DNA from: SZUA-100 sp965248135
GTDB lineage: Bacteria; Pseudomonadota; Alphaproteobacteria; Rhizobiales; Rhizobiaceae
NCBI GenBank assembly: GCA_965248135.1
Contig: CBDFIN010000011.1
Location: 558,001-622,000 of the forward strand
Direction: 5' to 3'
DNA length: 64,000 nt
Positions 26,712-35,396 of the stretch are shown here, in pieces. Each line of letters begins with the position of its first letter. The first letter of the stretch is position 1. The notes under the pieces are model-generated. The model ran no database searches, had not been told where the DNA came from, and worked only from the letters and a program-made list of their open reading frames with translations. Position numbers and translations under genes: made by a program.

Positions 26712-28135
26712 GCGAAATTCTAACACCTGACATTTGCGTCATCGGCGGCGGATCTGGCGGCTTGAGTGTTGCCGCCGCTGCTGCTGCTTTTGGTGTCTCG
26801 GTTGTCCTGATCGAAAAGGGCAAAATGGGTGGCGATTGCCTGAATTACGGTTGCGTGCCGTCCAAGGCGCTGATAGCGGCCAGCAAACAGGCCCATGCTA
26901 TCGGTCAGGCGGCAAAGTTTGGCATTGCCGCAGATACACCACAAGTCAATTTCCGGCGCGTCCACGACCATGTTCATCGTGTCATTGCCCAAATAGCGCC
27001 AAATGATTCGGTCGAGCGGTTCACCGCCATGGGTGTCAAGGTGATTGAAACGGCGGCGAGTTTCCGCGATGAAAAAACCGTTATTGCCGGCGATTACGAA
27101 ATCATCGCCCGGCGATATGTCATCGCCACGGGATCGTCACCCTTCGTGCCGCCAATACCCGGCCTGGACAAAGTAGATTATCTCACCAATGAAACCATAT
27201 TTGACCAGACTCGCAAGCCCGGCCATCTGATCATCATTGGCGGCGGGCCGATCGGAATGGAGCTGGCGCAGGCCCATTGCCGTCTTGGCGCCGAGGTGAC
27301 CGTGGTCGAGGGGTTAAAGGCGCTCGGCAATGATGATCCTGAATTGACCGCTATCGCGCTTGACAAGATCAGGGAAGATGGCGTGGTGCTTTATGAGCAA
27401 ACAATGGTGACCAGCGTTGAAAAACGCGGCAAGGCCGGTGTCAGGGTGCATGTGGATGGCGACAACGGTGCCAACACGATTGATGGCACCCACCTGCTGG
27501 TGGCTACCGGACGAACTGCCAATACCGGCAATCTCGGGCTTGACAAGGCCGGTGTCGAATTTGACCGAACCGGTATCAAGGTCACCGACAAGCTACGTAC
27601 TACCAGCCGACGGACTTATGCCATCGGCGATGTCACCGGCGGGCTGCAATTTACCCATGTGGCCGGCTACCATGCGGGTCTGGTAATACGCGCCTTGCTG
27701 TTTCGTTTGCCGGCGCGGGAGAATAGGGACATCATACCCTGGTGCACCTATGTCGATCCCGAGATTGCCCATGTCGGCCTTGACGCGGAGGCGGCGAAAG
27801 ACAAATTTGAGCACATTAACGTGCTGCGCTGGCCCTATGCCGAAAACGACCGGGCACAAAGCGAGCGCAAGACCACGGGTCTGATCAAGCTGGTAACCCG
27901 CAGCAATGGCAAGATCGTAGGTGTATCTATTGTTGGCCATAATGCCGGCGAGATGATCAATTTCTGGGCGCTGGCGATTTCGAAAAAAATGAAAGTAAAG
28001 GATATTGCCGGCTATGTGTCGCCATATCCAACCATGACAGAGATAGGCAAACGCGCCGCAACGTCCTATTATACACCCAGCACCCGCAAACCAATGGTGC
28101 GAAAATTGATCGGATTCCTGCAAAATTTTGGTTGA
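26708..28135 (+). CDS. MerA-like FAD-dependent pyridine nucleotide-disulfide oxidoreductase
   Basis: The 475-residue flavoenzyme is of the dihydrolipoamide dehydrogenase/mercuric reductase type. The FAD motif is VIGGGSGGLSVA, the redox-active disulfide is GGDCLNYGCVPSKAL, the NAD(P)H motif is IIGGGPIGMELA and the dimerisation domain follows, with YVSPYPTMTEIGKRAA near the end. The extra N-terminal HMA domain and C-terminal Cys pair of true mercuric reductases are absent, so mercury reduction is unlikely. The substrate is unknown. It is translationally coupled to the TVP38 protein. Confidence 0.9.
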   Translation: MSEILTPDICVIGGGSGGLSVAAAAAAFGVSVVLIEKGKMGGDCLNYGCVPSKALIAASKQAHAIGQAAKFGIAADTPQVNFRRVHDHVHRVIAQIAPNDSVERFTAMGVKVIETAASFRDEKTVIAGDYEIIARRYVIATGSSPFVPPIPGLDKVDYLTNETIFDQTRKPGHLIIIGGGPIGMELAQAHCRLGAEVTVVEGLKALGNDDPELTAIALDKIREDGVVLYEQTMVTSVEKRGKAGVRVHVDGDNGANTIDGTHLLVATGRTANTGNLGLDKAGVEFDRTGIKVTDKLRTTSRRTYAIGDVTGGLQFTHVAGYHAGLVIRALLFRLPARENRDIIPWCTYVDPEIAHVGLDAEAAKDKFEHINVLRWPYAENDRAQSERKTTGLIKLVTRSNGKIVGVSIVGHNAGEMINFWALAISKKMKVKDIAGYVSPYPTMTEIGKRAATSYYTPSTRKPMVRKLIGFLQNFG

Positions 28136-28153
28136 GACTTCAAGGATGATTAC

Positions 28154-29683
28154 TTGAACGAACCGGATGAACATTCAGACCGGCCGGTTGTAGCACACGC
28201 CGTCACCGACTGGCAGGCGAGGCCTGAGGGCCGCTTGCCTTTCTTGTCCGGCCTTTCGGGCAAATTACTGTTGTTGACTGTGCTTTTCGTGATGATGGCC
28301 GAAGTGCTGATTTTCGTGCCCTCAATTGCCAATTTTCGTCTTTCCTGGCTGAACGAACGGCTGCACACGGCAGAGGCGGTCAGTGTGGTGTTTCAAAATA
28401 ATCGCGATATCAACCTGCCAAGAATTGTCCAGGATGAACTGCTGAAGGCGACCCAGGCCGAAGCAATAGCACTTAACACCGTCGGCGCCCGCAGGCTGAT
28501 CGCCATTGATACCATGCCGTCGGATGTTGCCCGCCACGTCCACCTCAACGACAATTCGATGACCGGCCCGGTACAGTCGATCACGGACGCCGTTGATACC
28601 CTGTTTTTCGGTGGTGATCGTGCCATTCGGGTCGTCTCCGCCCTCGGCAATGGTGAGGGCGACATTGAAGTGGTGATGAAAGACGGCCCCTTGCTCAAGG
28701 CAATGTTGATTTATGCCCGCAACGTTATGTTATTGTCACTGGTGATCTCGCTGATGACCGCTTTTTTGGTGTTTTTATCGATCCGCTGGCTGCTAATTCG
28801 GCCAATCCAGCGCATGACCGGCAACATGTTAGGGTTTTCAGAGGATCCGGAAAATACCGGCAAGATAATTGATCCGTCAAACAGAAAAGATGAAATTGGC
28901 ATGGCGGAGCAGCAACTGGCGGGCATGCAGCACGAATTGCAGGCCACGTTGCACGGCCAAAAGCGCCTGGCCAACCTTGGTCTGGCGGTGTCGAAGATCA
29001 ATCACGACCTGCGCAACATACTGGCCTCCGCGCAACTGTTTTCCGACCGGCTGACCGCCCTGCCCGACCCGATGGTTCAGCGTCTTGCCCCAAAACTTAT
29101 CCGCACTATCGACCGGGCGGTCTCCTATACCCAGTCCGTCCTGTCCTACGGCAAGGCGGTTGAGCCTCCACCGGAAAAACGGCTGGTGGCGCTGCGGCGG
29201 TTGGTCGACGATGTTAGCGAATTATTGGCGCTGGAGCGTACTGGCGATGTGGATTTTTCAAATCAGGTACCCAAGGAACTGGAAATCAACGCTGATGCGG
29301 AACAGATTTTTCGTGTGTTACTCAATCTTGGCCGTAACGCCGTGCAGGCGATGGAACAAAAAAGTGACCCGGCGCATGTCAGCCGGCTGAAAATTGCTGC
29401 AAGCCGCGATAACGCCACCGTATCAATCACCGTGTCGGATACGGGGCCAGGCGTGAGCGAAAAAGCGCAAGCGCGCCTGTTTGAGGCCTTTTCCGGTTCC
29501 ACCCGGCCAGGCGGCACCGGGCTTGGCCTGGCGATAGCCGCCGAAATTGTCCGTGCTCATGGCGGTGACATCAATTTGATCAATACCAAAAATCCGGGTG
29601 CGACATTTGAAATCCGCTTGCCTGATCAACCAATCGAACAGGTGGCCAACGGCAACGGGCTGGCGCGCATTACCGGCAAATGA
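28154..29683 (+). CDS. membrane sensor histidine kinase
   Basis: The 509-residue kinase has two transmembrane helices (about 34-56 and 193-215) around a periplasmic sensor domain. A HAMP linker (IRPIQRMTGNM) follows. The H-box is VSKINHDLRNILASAQL, so the phosphoacceptor His is followed by Asp and the motif is of the HDLRN type. The N-box is LLNLGRNAVQAM, and the G-boxes are VSDTGPGV and GGTGLGLAIAAEIVRAHGG. The start is TTG at 28154 with AAGGA 8 bases upstream, 18 bases after the MerA-like gene, suggesting one operon. No response regulator lies beside it. Confidence 0.9.
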   Translation: MNEPDEHSDRPVVAHAVTDWQARPEGRLPFLSGLSGKLLLLTVLFVMMAEVLIFVPSIANFRLSWLNERLHTAEAVSVVFQNNRDINLPRIVQDELLKATQAEAIALNTVGARRLIAIDTMPSDVARHVHLNDNSMTGPVQSITDAVDTLFFGGDRAIRVVSALGNGEGDIEVVMKDGPLLKAMLIYARNVMLLSLVISLMTAFLVFLSIRWLLIRPIQRMTGNMLGFSEDPENTGKIIDPSNRKDEIGMAEQQLAGMQHELQATLHGQKRLANLGLAVSKINHDLRNILASAQLFSDRLTALPDPMVQRLAPKLIRTIDRAVSYTQSVLSYGKAVEPPPEKRLVALRRLVDDVSELLALERTGDVDFSNQVPKELEINADAEQIFRVLLNLGRNAVQAMEQKSDPAHVSRLKIAASRDNATVSITVSDTGPGVSEKAQARLFEAFSGSTRPGGTGLGLAIAAEIVRAHGGDINLINTKNPGATFEIRLPDQPIEQVANGNGLARITGK

Positions 29684-29745
29684 TCACGGCGCGTGAGGCC
29701 TGACAATAGCGCCCAGAGGTCGGCCGTTTCGTCAAAACCACTCGT

Positions 29746-30373
29746 CGGCATGATTGGCCCGGCTGGGCTTTTGAAGTACAGTGGCAACCCTTCAGCAAAA
29801 TTCGACCAGAAGTTTGGCTGGATGCTGGCGTTGGTGGTGGATGTGTACATTCGGTTCGCTGCTGTGCCCGGAATTGCCACAAGAAGCAATTCTTAGACCA
29901 GCCTTGAGCTGATCGCCTTGTTTGACTTCGATGCTCGATTTCATCAAATGCGCAATGATGATATAGGTGCCGGTTTCAGCCAGTTTTATGACCACATGAT
30001 TAGCGAGCGGATTGTCAAGCTGCGGCTTGCTGGTCGGCAGATGGTCATCGGCACCATCGCGCGCCACAGCAACCAGCCCGTCAGCCGGGGAAACAATTGT
30101 TTACGCAAAACAGCCATAGGCATCGAGGCGCTTTTTGTTATAGAAGGCCGGCTCGACAACAATGTCACAGGCCCAGCGCTGATCGGGTGCGCTGGTGTGA
30201 TAATTGGTTGCAATCTCGTCGCCACCCCAGGCAATCTGGCCGGCGGCCAACGTGGCACCCCAGCCGACGCCGATCAGGACAAATGACGCAAAAACCAGCG
30301 CCCCGTAGATAACTCTGAATATTATTTGCAATACCGCACCAGTGCCTTTCGACTTGGTACTTGCTTGTGTCAT
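29746..30373 (-). pseudogene. broken M23-family metallopeptidase gene
   Basis: From an ATG at 30373 with a GGGAG ribosome site, the frame encodes an N-terminal membrane helix and the start of an M23 peptidase-like domain (SAPDQRWACDIVV, DAYGCF). It is then cut by a TAA stop at 30101-30103. The same frame continues with the domain's second half (SPADGLVAVARDG, HVVIKLAETGTYIIIAHLMK, GNSGHSSEPNVHIH, keeping the HxH zinc motif). A frameshift near 29800-29830 moves the C-terminus into another frame (FAEGLPLYFKS). With one nonsense and one frameshift change it is best read as a pseudogene. The left boundary is approximate, and it converges on the histidine kinase gene. Confidence 0.75.
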
Positions 30374-30414
30374 CAGATACTCCCATGTTACAGGCAAGCT
30401 GGAGACTTTGGCCC

Positions 30415-30430
30415 AGTGGAATGAATTTGA
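30415..30430. repeat. 16-base repeat shared with 2425-2440
   Basis: AGTGGAATGAATTTGA is identical to 2425-2440, inside the left arm of the palindromic element near sat. In both places it lies 30 to 45 bases upstream of a minus-strand start codon (DUF302 at 2394, the M23 pseudogene at 30373). Confidence 0.55.
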
Positions 30431-30504
30431 TGTTTAAGTCCCTGAGGCAACATCATTAATTCTCAAGTAATTGGACAAAATTAGATACCAATTTCGACAG
30501 CTTT

Positions 30505-30582
30505 CTAGTGATCATATCGATTCCAGAATTTGCATAGTAGGGTGGCGCCCGGGAATGCAAGTGTTGGATTTGTACCGATAGG
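30505..30582. repeat. imperfect palindromic element, copy 2
   Basis: The left arm starts CTAGTG and contains CGATTCCAGAATTTGCAT. The right arm contains ATGCAAGTGTTGGATT and ends CGATAGG, roughly its reverse complement. Both arms resemble the right arm of copy 1 at 2423-2505 (which reads CTAGTGGTTCGATTCCAAC on the minus strand). It is more diverged than copy 1. Confidence 0.45.
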
Positions 30583-30663
30583 TATTTCCTCCTAGTAACT
30601 TATCGCCAGCCTATATTACGACGTTATTATGGTGTTTCTCTCAACTCACAGTAAGCTATACAA

Positions 30664-31199
30664 ATGTTAATTGACGTTATTGGCAGGGATGTCTCGTCGG
30701 CCATAAAGGCTGCAACCGACAGACCCTTTGAACAAAAAAACCGGCAGCAACAAGTATGCCAACACCTTTATTCCGATCCGGGTGATGCGGAAATCCGCCT
30801 CTCCAATCTGGAACGCGATGTCGCTTCCGCCCTACGCCAGGTGGAGAACTTGAAAAGTAATAGGGATTTGGCCTTGCGCGCCGTAGGAATCGGAGTTGTC
30901 ACGGCTTTAGTTCCTGCCCTAAAGGTGGCTGTTCTTGCCGTTAAAACGCTGCGGTCTATCGCACGCGCCGGTAGTCGAAACCAGCCGATATCGATTAATC
31001 TATTTACGCTTATCCGGTTATAGGAGGATTAGCAGCAGCTGTACTCGGCTTGAGCAGCGCAGCAAGTGCCCAAAACGGAATAGCTGAGATATTACGAGAA
31101 ATCGAGCGGCTCAAAAGTCAGGCGGAGAGCCTGGAAAACACTTTACGAATTTTGCGAGCCCACTATGTCGCAAACAACTGCGATTCAATCACCAGTTGA
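30664..31199 (+). pseudogene. frame-broken ORF of unknown family
   Basis: An open frame from ATG 30664 runs to a TAG at 31021-31023 (119 codons). It has a coiled-coil-like stretch (IRLSNLERDVASALRQVENL) and a hydrophobic segment. In another frame the sequence continues across the stop as coding-like (YPVIGGLAAAVLGLSSAAS, then EILREIERLKSQAESLENTL) to a TGA at 31197-31199, without its own start codon. The simplest reading is a single gene broken by a one-base change. The alternative is a genuine 119-residue protein followed by noncoding sequence. The family is not recognised. Confidence 0.35.
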
Positions 31200-31265
31200 A
31201 ATACTACGAAACAGGTTGCGGCATTTTCAAAATCTTCGCATACTGCCGCATCCGCCAACTCAGTT
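31173..31265. repeat. 93-base upstream block, copy A
   Basis: This block resembles 32054-32146. Shared strings include GGTTGCGGCA and GCATACTGCC in the same order and spacing. It overlaps the 3' end of the frame-broken ORF and lies 124 bases before the ATG at 31389. It is the upstream part of the tandem duplication. Confidence 0.6.
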
Positions 31266-31388
31266 CATGTTCTAGATTTCTGGCTGTCCGGTCGCTTGAT
31301 ATTTCGTCACTTCAATGAAATTGTAATGGCGATGATGTTGAGCTAATGTCTTTTGGCTGCAATCTCCCTTCGTTGGATAAAAGTAAAT

Positions 31389-31946
31389 ATGGAAACTATA
31401 GAAGGACAACGATTAATCTTCCCAAAAAGATCAAATTTTTTTGACAGTGACCTTGTTTTTTGGGACTCCAATATTGTATATCACTTTTTATTTTGGCTGA
31501 CCTCTACACCAATTATCATGTTTTTTGTATTTTTTCTTAAAGATTTTATATATAGTGATAATCTGACATATGATTATTTCAGCACCATAGAACTGCTGAT
31601 AGTATATCAAATATTTCCAATTTTTTTGGTTATTCCAATTCTTGTTTTTACTATCGTTAATTCAACAATTCTTCGCATACAAATAGATCAGGCCTCCGGA
31701 GTGATTTTGTGGGAGGAATTGTCGTTACTAAATACAACCATCGTTCATCGTAAACTATCAGATCTGCAAGCCATTTTGCAACCTCGCCAATCCCCATTTT
31801 TCCGGAAGCCGGCAAAACTCATATTTTTGGACGGTGTACTGCCACTGGAAATCCGCAAACCCGTGCGGCTGCGCAAAAATGACCTACCGCAAAATATTGC
31901 GGATATGACCGGTATGCCAATCGTGGCTAATACCAACGGAAGTTGA
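31389..31946 (+). CDS. AT-rich two-helix membrane protein, tandem paralogue A
   Basis: This 185-residue protein has no recognised family. It has an N-terminal FFDSDLVFWDSNIVYHF motif, two hydrophobic helices (about 37-60 and 75-105), and a cytoplasmic C-terminal domain with TILRIQIDQASGVILWEE, VHRKLSDLQAILQPRQ and LPLEIRKPVRL. The N-terminal half is markedly AT-rich, while the C-terminal part has GC like the rest of the window. The ATG at 31389 is preferred to a TTG at 31353. It is a clear paralogue of the gene at 32198. The layout (membrane anchor plus small conserved domain) gives no function. Confidence 0.7.
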   Translation: METIEGQRLIFPKRSNFFDSDLVFWDSNIVYHFLFWLTSTPIIMFFVFFLKDFIYSDNLTYDYFSTIELLIVYQIFPIFLVIPILVFTIVNSTILRIQIDQASGVILWEELSLLNTTIVHRKLSDLQAILQPRQSPFFRKPAKLIFLDGVLPLEIRKPVRLRKNDLPQNIADMTGMPIVANTNGS

Positions 31947-32053
31947 TATAGTACCACATTTGGCACGTCTGCGAAGAATGATGCCTGCATTGAAGAATAG
32001 ACTATAGGAGAATTGGAAACGCGCCAGCAAAATCGATTGATTGCCGTGCTGCC

Positions 32054-32146
32054 AACAACCGAGATTCAACTGTGGGTTGGCAGTTGCGCGAATTGGGTTG
32101 CGGCACATACTAAATTTTTGCATACTGCCACATCTGTCAGCGAGTT
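32054..32146. repeat. 93-base upstream block, copy B
   Basis: This is the partner of 31173-31265. The order GGTTGCGGCA, an AT-rich spacer, GCATACTGCC and a final AGTT is kept. It lies 51 bases before the ATG at 32198, closer than in copy A. Confidence 0.6.
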
Positions 32147-32197
32147 ACTATATTCAGGGCAGGTTGCCGGAATTCCCCAATATTGGACGCCGAAAAT

Positions 32198-32743
32198 ATG
32201 AAAGCCATTGGAGGAGAGTGTATAAATAATTTCTATAAGTCGGAAAGATTTGACGATAAGTTGTTAATTTGGGATTCAAATTTTGTTTATCACGTGGCAG
32301 CCTGGATTTTATTCGTTCCAATGTGGGTGATAGTAATGTATATTTTTAATGTAATTTTTGAATCACAGAGCACACCATTTAACCTATATGAAACAACTAT
32401 GTTGATAATGGCAAATAGAATTATTCCACTGTTTTCAATTATTTTAATTCTTTATTGGACTCTATTTTATACAACAATTCTCCGCATACAAATAGATCAC
32501 GGCTCCGATGTGATTATCTGGGAGAAAATATCAATGATTGATGTTGTTGTCGTTCATCGAAAACTGTCCGACTTGCAGGCCATTTTGCAACCTCGCCAGC
32601 GCGTGTTTTTTCGGGAACCGGCAAAACTGGTATTTTTGGACGGTGCATTGCCAATGGAAATCCGCAAGCCATTGCGGCTACACAAAAATAGCCTGCCGCA
32701 AGATATCGCGGATAAGGCCGATATTCCAATCGTGATTAAATAG
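32198..32743 (+). CDS. AT-rich two-helix membrane protein, tandem paralogue B
   Basis: This 181-residue paralogue of the protein at 31389 shares the FDDKLLIWDSNFVYH motif. It keeps two hydrophobic helices and a nearly identical C-terminal domain (TTILRIQIDHGSDVIIWE, VHRKLSDLQAILQPRQ, FLDGALPMEIRKPLRL, LPQDIAD). The N-terminal halves have diverged much more than the C-terminal halves. The ATG at 32198 has GAAAAT upstream; a TTG at 32183 is less likely. The function is unknown. Confidence 0.7.
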   Translation: MKAIGGECINNFYKSERFDDKLLIWDSNFVYHVAAWILFVPMWVIVMYIFNVIFESQSTPFNLYETTMLIMANRIIPLFSIILILYWTLFYTTILRIQIDHGSDVIIWEKISMIDVVVVHRKLSDLQAILQPRQRVFFREPAKLVFLDGALPMEIRKPLRLHKNSLPQDIADKADIPIVIK

Positions 32744-32795
32744 CCGCTTACACCGAAAAAGAAGACTTAAATCATTGCATTGTCTTGAAGGGTGA

Positions 32796-32870
32796 TGGTG
32801 GGCGATACTGGGATTGAACCAGTGACCCCTGCAATGTCAATGCAGTGCTCTCCCGCTGAGCTAATCGCCC
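32796..32870 (-). tRNA. tRNA-Val (anticodon GAC)
   Basis: The minus strand folds as a full cloverleaf. The acceptor is GGGCGAT/ATCGCCC, the D arm carries AGCTCAGCGGGAGAGC and the anticodon stem CTGCA/TGCAG holds the loop TTGACAT with anticodon GAC. The T arm contains GGTTCAATCCC, discriminator A and an encoded CCA follow. It reads GUC valine codons. Confidence 0.95.
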
Positions 32871-33027
32871 GTCAAAACGGCGTATCACCACGTGTGACAC
32901 CAACCGGGAAGCGGCCTTTCGGCCACCGCAAGCGATAGACCACAAAATGGCGCGCAAGGTCAATAGCAATTCAATTGATCAACACGGAATAGAAGTTTCA
33001 GCGCCCGGAAAAAGCAAGCTCACTTTC

Positions 33028-33390
33028 TCAAGCCGCCGCCAGCATTTTTTCAACCTCGTTCACCAGATCCTTCAGGTGAAACGGCTTGGACAAAACCTTG
33101 GCTTCCTTTGGCGCATTGGATTCCGGATTGAGAGCAACGGCGGCAAAGCCGGTGATAAACATCACCTTAAGCTCGGGGTCCAGCTCCGTTGCCCGTCGGG
33201 CAAGCTCAATACCGTCCATCTCCGGCATGACGATATCGGTGAGCAAGAGGGAAAAAGGTTCCTCACGCAACCGCTCATAGGCGCTGGCGCCATTGTCGAA
33301 CGAGATGACATCATAACCAGCATTTGCCAGGGCTTTGGCCAAAAAGCGACGCATATCATTGTCATCTTCGGCCAGCAGAATTTTATTCAT
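33028..33390 (-). CDS. cpdR: cell cycle response regulator CpdR
   Basis: The 120-residue single-domain receiver protein matches rhizobial/Caulobacter CpdR. CpdR controls ClpXP-dependent proteolysis and cell-cycle progression, and its activity is set by the CckA-ChpT phosphorelay. The receiver residues are visible: acidic pair LAEDDND, phosphoacceptor Asp in LLTDIVMPEMDG, and the conserved Thr and Lys in MFITGFAA and LSKPFHLKDL. There is no output domain. The start at 33390 gives MNKILLAEDDN. The adjacent N-formylglutamate amidohydrolase gene is a common neighbour in this order. Confidence 0.95.
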   Translation of the reverse strand: MNKILLAEDDNDMRRFLAKALANAGYDVISFDNGASAYERLREEPFSLLLTDIVMPEMDGIELARRATELDPELKVMFITGFAAVALNPESNAPKEAKVLSKPFHLKDLVNEVEKMLAAA

Positions 33391-33578
33391 GATATCTTCC
33401 GAGTTCATATATATATAGCCGCTATGTTTCAGGGTCACAGTCGGGCATTAAAGCCTCAACTCTCACAATATGCCAGAGCCATTAGGAGTTCAATGAGGTA
33501 AATATCAGGTGAACATGCCGGGATTCAAGCCGATTTCCCGTCGACAAATACTGGACAGCCCGAATTTGAACTGGCAAC

Positions 33579-34514
33579 ATGCGTCATACTCCTATTGCTG
33601 GCATGATTCTGGGGAAACTAAGCGTGATTGTTGAAGAATTTGACGACGATCAGCCCCCGTTTTCGATATCGGCACCTGCGCGACAACGCGTGCCTTTTGT
33701 TTTTAATTCGCCCCACAGCGGCAGGGTGTATCCGCCTTCCTTCCTGGCCGATTCAAAGCTCGATGCCGACCAAATTCGCGGTTCGGAAGATTTTTATGTC
33801 GAGGCATTGTTTGAAGATGTGGTGGCTATCGGCGCTCCATTGATGCAAGCTCATTTCCCGCGCGCCTTTGTCGATGTCAATCGCGAGCCCTACGAGCTGG
33901 ACCAAAAACTGTTCGACGAGAAAATTCCACCTTTCTCGAACCGGCATTCGGTGCGCGTTGCCTGCGGTCTTGGAACGATAGCCCGTGTTGTTGCTGAATC
34001 GCGCGAGATTTACCACCGCCCACCATCGCTGGATGAAGCGATGGGACGCATTGATACCTTTTACCGCCCCTATCACGCCGCGCTACGCCGATTGCTGGCG
34101 CGCACCCATGTGAAGTTCGGCTATTCGGTGCTGGTGGATTGCCATTCCATGCCATCAACTATGATCAAGAAAAAAGGCAGAACAGGTCCCGATATCATCA
34201 TTGGTGATCGTTACGGGAAGAGCTGTGCTCCTGAGCTTGGCCAAGCTGTATGTGAGATATTCCAGGATCTGGGGATGAATATCTCGCGCAATAAACCCTA
34301 TGCTGGCGGTTTTATCACCGAGCACTATGGTCGTCCGCTACGCGGGCTACACGCGGTGCAGGTCGAAATCAACCGCGGTCTGTATATGGACGAGAAGCAG
34401 CTTACACTGACCTCCGGCTTCGATGAGGTTCGCGATATTATTGGTCGTTTCACCAAAGCCCTGTGCAGCATACCCGATATAACATTTTACCCCGAGCAAC
34501 AGGCGGCCGAATAG
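33579..34514 (+). CDS. N-formylglutamate amidohydrolase
   Basis: The 311-residue hydrolase matches the N-formylglutamate amidohydrolase family, which releases formate from N-formylglutamate in histidine degradation. Signature regions are FVFNSPHSGRVYP, SEDFYVEALF, FVDVNREPYELD and LVDCHSMPS. Other histidine-use genes are not seen, so the cellular role may be wider than histidine breakdown. The first ATG (33579) has no clear ribosome site, and an ATG at 33603 is possible. Confidence 0.9.
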   Translation: MRHTPIAGMILGKLSVIVEEFDDDQPPFSISAPARQRVPFVFNSPHSGRVYPPSFLADSKLDADQIRGSEDFYVEALFEDVVAIGAPLMQAHFPRAFVDVNREPYELDQKLFDEKIPPFSNRHSVRVACGLGTIARVVAESREIYHRPPSLDEAMGRIDTFYRPYHAALRRLLARTHVKFGYSVLVDCHSMPSTMIKKKGRTGPDIIIGDRYGKSCAPELGQAVCEIFQDLGMNISRNKPYAGGFITEHYGRPLRGLHAVQVEINRGLYMDEKQLTLTSGFDEVRDIIGRFTKALCSIPDITFYPEQQAAE

Positions 34515-34586
34515 GCATTACCAGGCTGAAGACCCACGGCAAGAATGGTGATCTAAAATCTCAGATGTCGAATATGGAGCGGAACG

Positions 34587-35384
34587 ATGGATGATCTGAC
34601 AGCTTTTATGCACCTGTTGTGCGACGCAGCTCAAAACGAGACATTGCCGCGGTTTCGCACTGGCACGCCGGTCAGCAACAAATTGGACAAGGCCTTTGAT
34701 CCGGTCACCGAGGCTGACCGTGAAGCGGAAAAAACCATTCGGGCAATGATCAATAAAACCCACCCCGATCATGGTATTTTCGGCGAGGAATTCGGGCGTG
34801 AAAACCTTGATGCAAAACATGTCTGGATCATTGATCCGATTGATGGCACCCGCGCCTATATCTCCGGCATTCCTGTGTGGGCCACGTTGATTTGCCTTGC
34901 CCACGAGAGCAAACCCAAACACGGCATCATGCATCAGCCGTTTACCGGTGAACGCTTTTTTAGCGACGGCCAGTCGAGCTGGTATTTCGGTCCGGGGGTC
35001 AAAAGACGCGCCGCACTAAAAACCCGGGCAACAGCATCGCTTGACGATGCGATAATGATGACCACCAGCCCGAAAATCTTCAATCCGAATGATGCCGAAG
35101 CTTTTGAGCGGGTCGAGGACGCCGTGCGGATGGCCCGCTATGGTTGCGACAGCTATGCCTATTGCATGCTGGCGGCCGGTCATATCGATGTGGTAATTGA
35201 GGCCGGTCTAAACGCCTATGACATTGCCGCGCTTATTCCGATTATCGAACATGCTGGAGGCATGGTGACAGACTGGCAGGGCGCGCCGATCGATGTCATG
35301 AATATTGACAGGGGACAAATTCTCGCTGCAGGATGCAAAAAAATTCACGCCCAGGCCATGGAGTTGTTGAACAAAGCCATTTAG
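34587..35384 (+). CDS. hisN: histidinol-phosphatase (inositol monophosphatase-like)
   Basis: The 265-residue IMPase-superfamily enzyme resembles the HisN that completes the histidinol-phosphatase step of histidine synthesis in many actinobacteria and alphaproteobacteria. Metal-binding motifs are FGEEFG, IDPIDGTRAYISG and AYDIAALIPIIEHAGG. The assignment to histidinol phosphate rests on similarity and on the neighbourhood (N-formylglutamate amidohydrolase and pldB in rhizobia). It is distinct from the IMPase at 16233. Confidence 0.88.
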   Translation: MDDLTAFMHLLCDAAQNETLPRFRTGTPVSNKLDKAFDPVTEADREAEKTIRAMINKTHPDHGIFGEEFGRENLDAKHVWIIDPIDGTRAYISGIPVWATLICLAHESKPKHGIMHQPFTGERFFSDGQSSWYFGPGVKRRAALKTRATASLDDAIMMTTSPKIFNPNDAEAFERVEDAVRMARYGCDSYAYCMLAAGHIDVVIEAGLNAYDIAALIPIIEHAGGMVTDWQGAPIDVMNIDRGQILAAGCKKIHAQAMELLNKAI

Positions 35385-35396
35385 CGAGGAAAGTCT

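Noticed and set aside
26708..28135. True mercuric reductase / mer operon
   Set aside because: No HMA domain, no C-terminal vicinal Cys pair and no merT/P/R genes nearby.
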